From: Rhodospirillaceae bacterium
GTDB lineage: Bacteria > Pseudomonadota > Alphaproteobacteria > MPNO01 > UBA2964
Length of the DNA: 52,878 bases
Assembly (NCBI GenBank): GCA_002712335.1
Contig: PATI01000019.1
Location: forward strand, 22,447 to 75,324
Direction: 5' to 3'
In this document: piece after piece, positions 52,727 to 52,878 of the stretch
How positions within the stretch are numbered: the first letter of the stretch is position 1
Layout: each line of letters opens with the position of its first letter
Position numbers and translations under genes: made by a program
The notes under the pieces: generated by a model
Seen by the model: only the letters and a program-made list of their open reading frames with translations
The model's database searches: none
What the model was told of the DNA's origin: nothing

Positions 52727-52878
52727 CGAAGGACCGTATTGTAAAAGCTGACACAAATACCGATGATAAAATCGAAGATTCATTGAGACCATTGGCTTTA
52801 GACGATTTTATAGGACAGCAACAAATTTGCGAAAATCTGAGTGTATTCATCGATGCTGCAAAAACCCGAGGGGAGGCC
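52723..52878 (+). CDS. ruvB: Holliday junction helicase RuvB, 3' truncated by window edge
   Basis: The first 52 residues of RuvB are visible and run off the right edge. After an acidic leader the text [14 protein letters not shown] is the conserved RuvB start, followed by [20 protein letters not shown], leading to the AAA+ ATPase domain beyond the window. The ATG overlaps the ruvA stop by two bases. Confidence 0.95.
   Translation, partial: MTKDRIVKADTNTDDKIEDSLRPLALDDFIGQQQICENLSVFIDAAKTRGEA

Overview
The window looks like a chromosomal piece of a moderately AT-rich alphaproteobacterium, probably a marine or Rhodospirillales-like lineage. The assignment rests on alphaproteobacterial marker genes: the DUF1013 cell-cycle regulator TrcR, DUF1192 and DUF4164 small proteins, a MotA/OmpA proton-channel pair beside an inositol monophosphatase and efp, and a 6S RNA between zapA and the 5-formyltetrahydrofolate cyclo-ligase gene. 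The lineage below class level is an inference.

There are two halves. About 1-31.5 kb is an accessory catabolic region. It starts inside a molybdenum hydroxylase large subunit, followed by a signal-less substrate-binding-like protein and a PLP aminotransferase. Next come a DUF924 protein, two Cys-type sulfatase paralogues, an amidohydrolase, a periplasmic cyclophilin, an ornithine cyclodeaminase homologue with a cupin-like partner, and a catalytically odd SDR. A long minus-strand run then encodes an amidase, a HyuA/HyuB pair, an MFS carrier, a RutE-like nitroreductase, an alpha/beta hydrolase and the second sulfatase. An SDR, a Rieske oxygenase, a luciferase-like flavin monooxygenase and a tricarballylate-dehydrogenase-like flavoprotein follow. 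The last part is a clear oxalate module (oxc, frc) with an AMP-forming acyl-CoA ligase and an MBL hydrolase. Together these point to uptake and breakdown of amides or N-heterocycles, sulfate esters, aromatic or methoxylated acids and oxalate; the individual substrates cannot be read from sequence.

About 31.5-52.9 kb is mostly core chromosome: trcR, a quinone oxidoreductase, DUF1192, rpmE, an MsbA-like ABC exporter, a GFA protein, a Bug/TctC-type binding protein with an unusual basic tail, the OmpA/MotA/MotB-like envelope cluster, suhB-like, efp with its modification genes epmB and epmA, a TauD-family dioxygenase, thiE, class I aldolase, a conserved hypothetical gene, DUF4164, zapA, 6S RNA, the cyclo-ligase, a YmdB-type phosphoesterase, yebC, ruvC, ruvA and the start of ruvB, which runs off the right edge.

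No tRNA, rRNA, CRISPR array, transposase, integrase or phage gene was recognised. No gap between genes exceeds about 300 bases. Several starts were moved inward from the longest open frame where a clear ribosome binding site or family alignment called for it.
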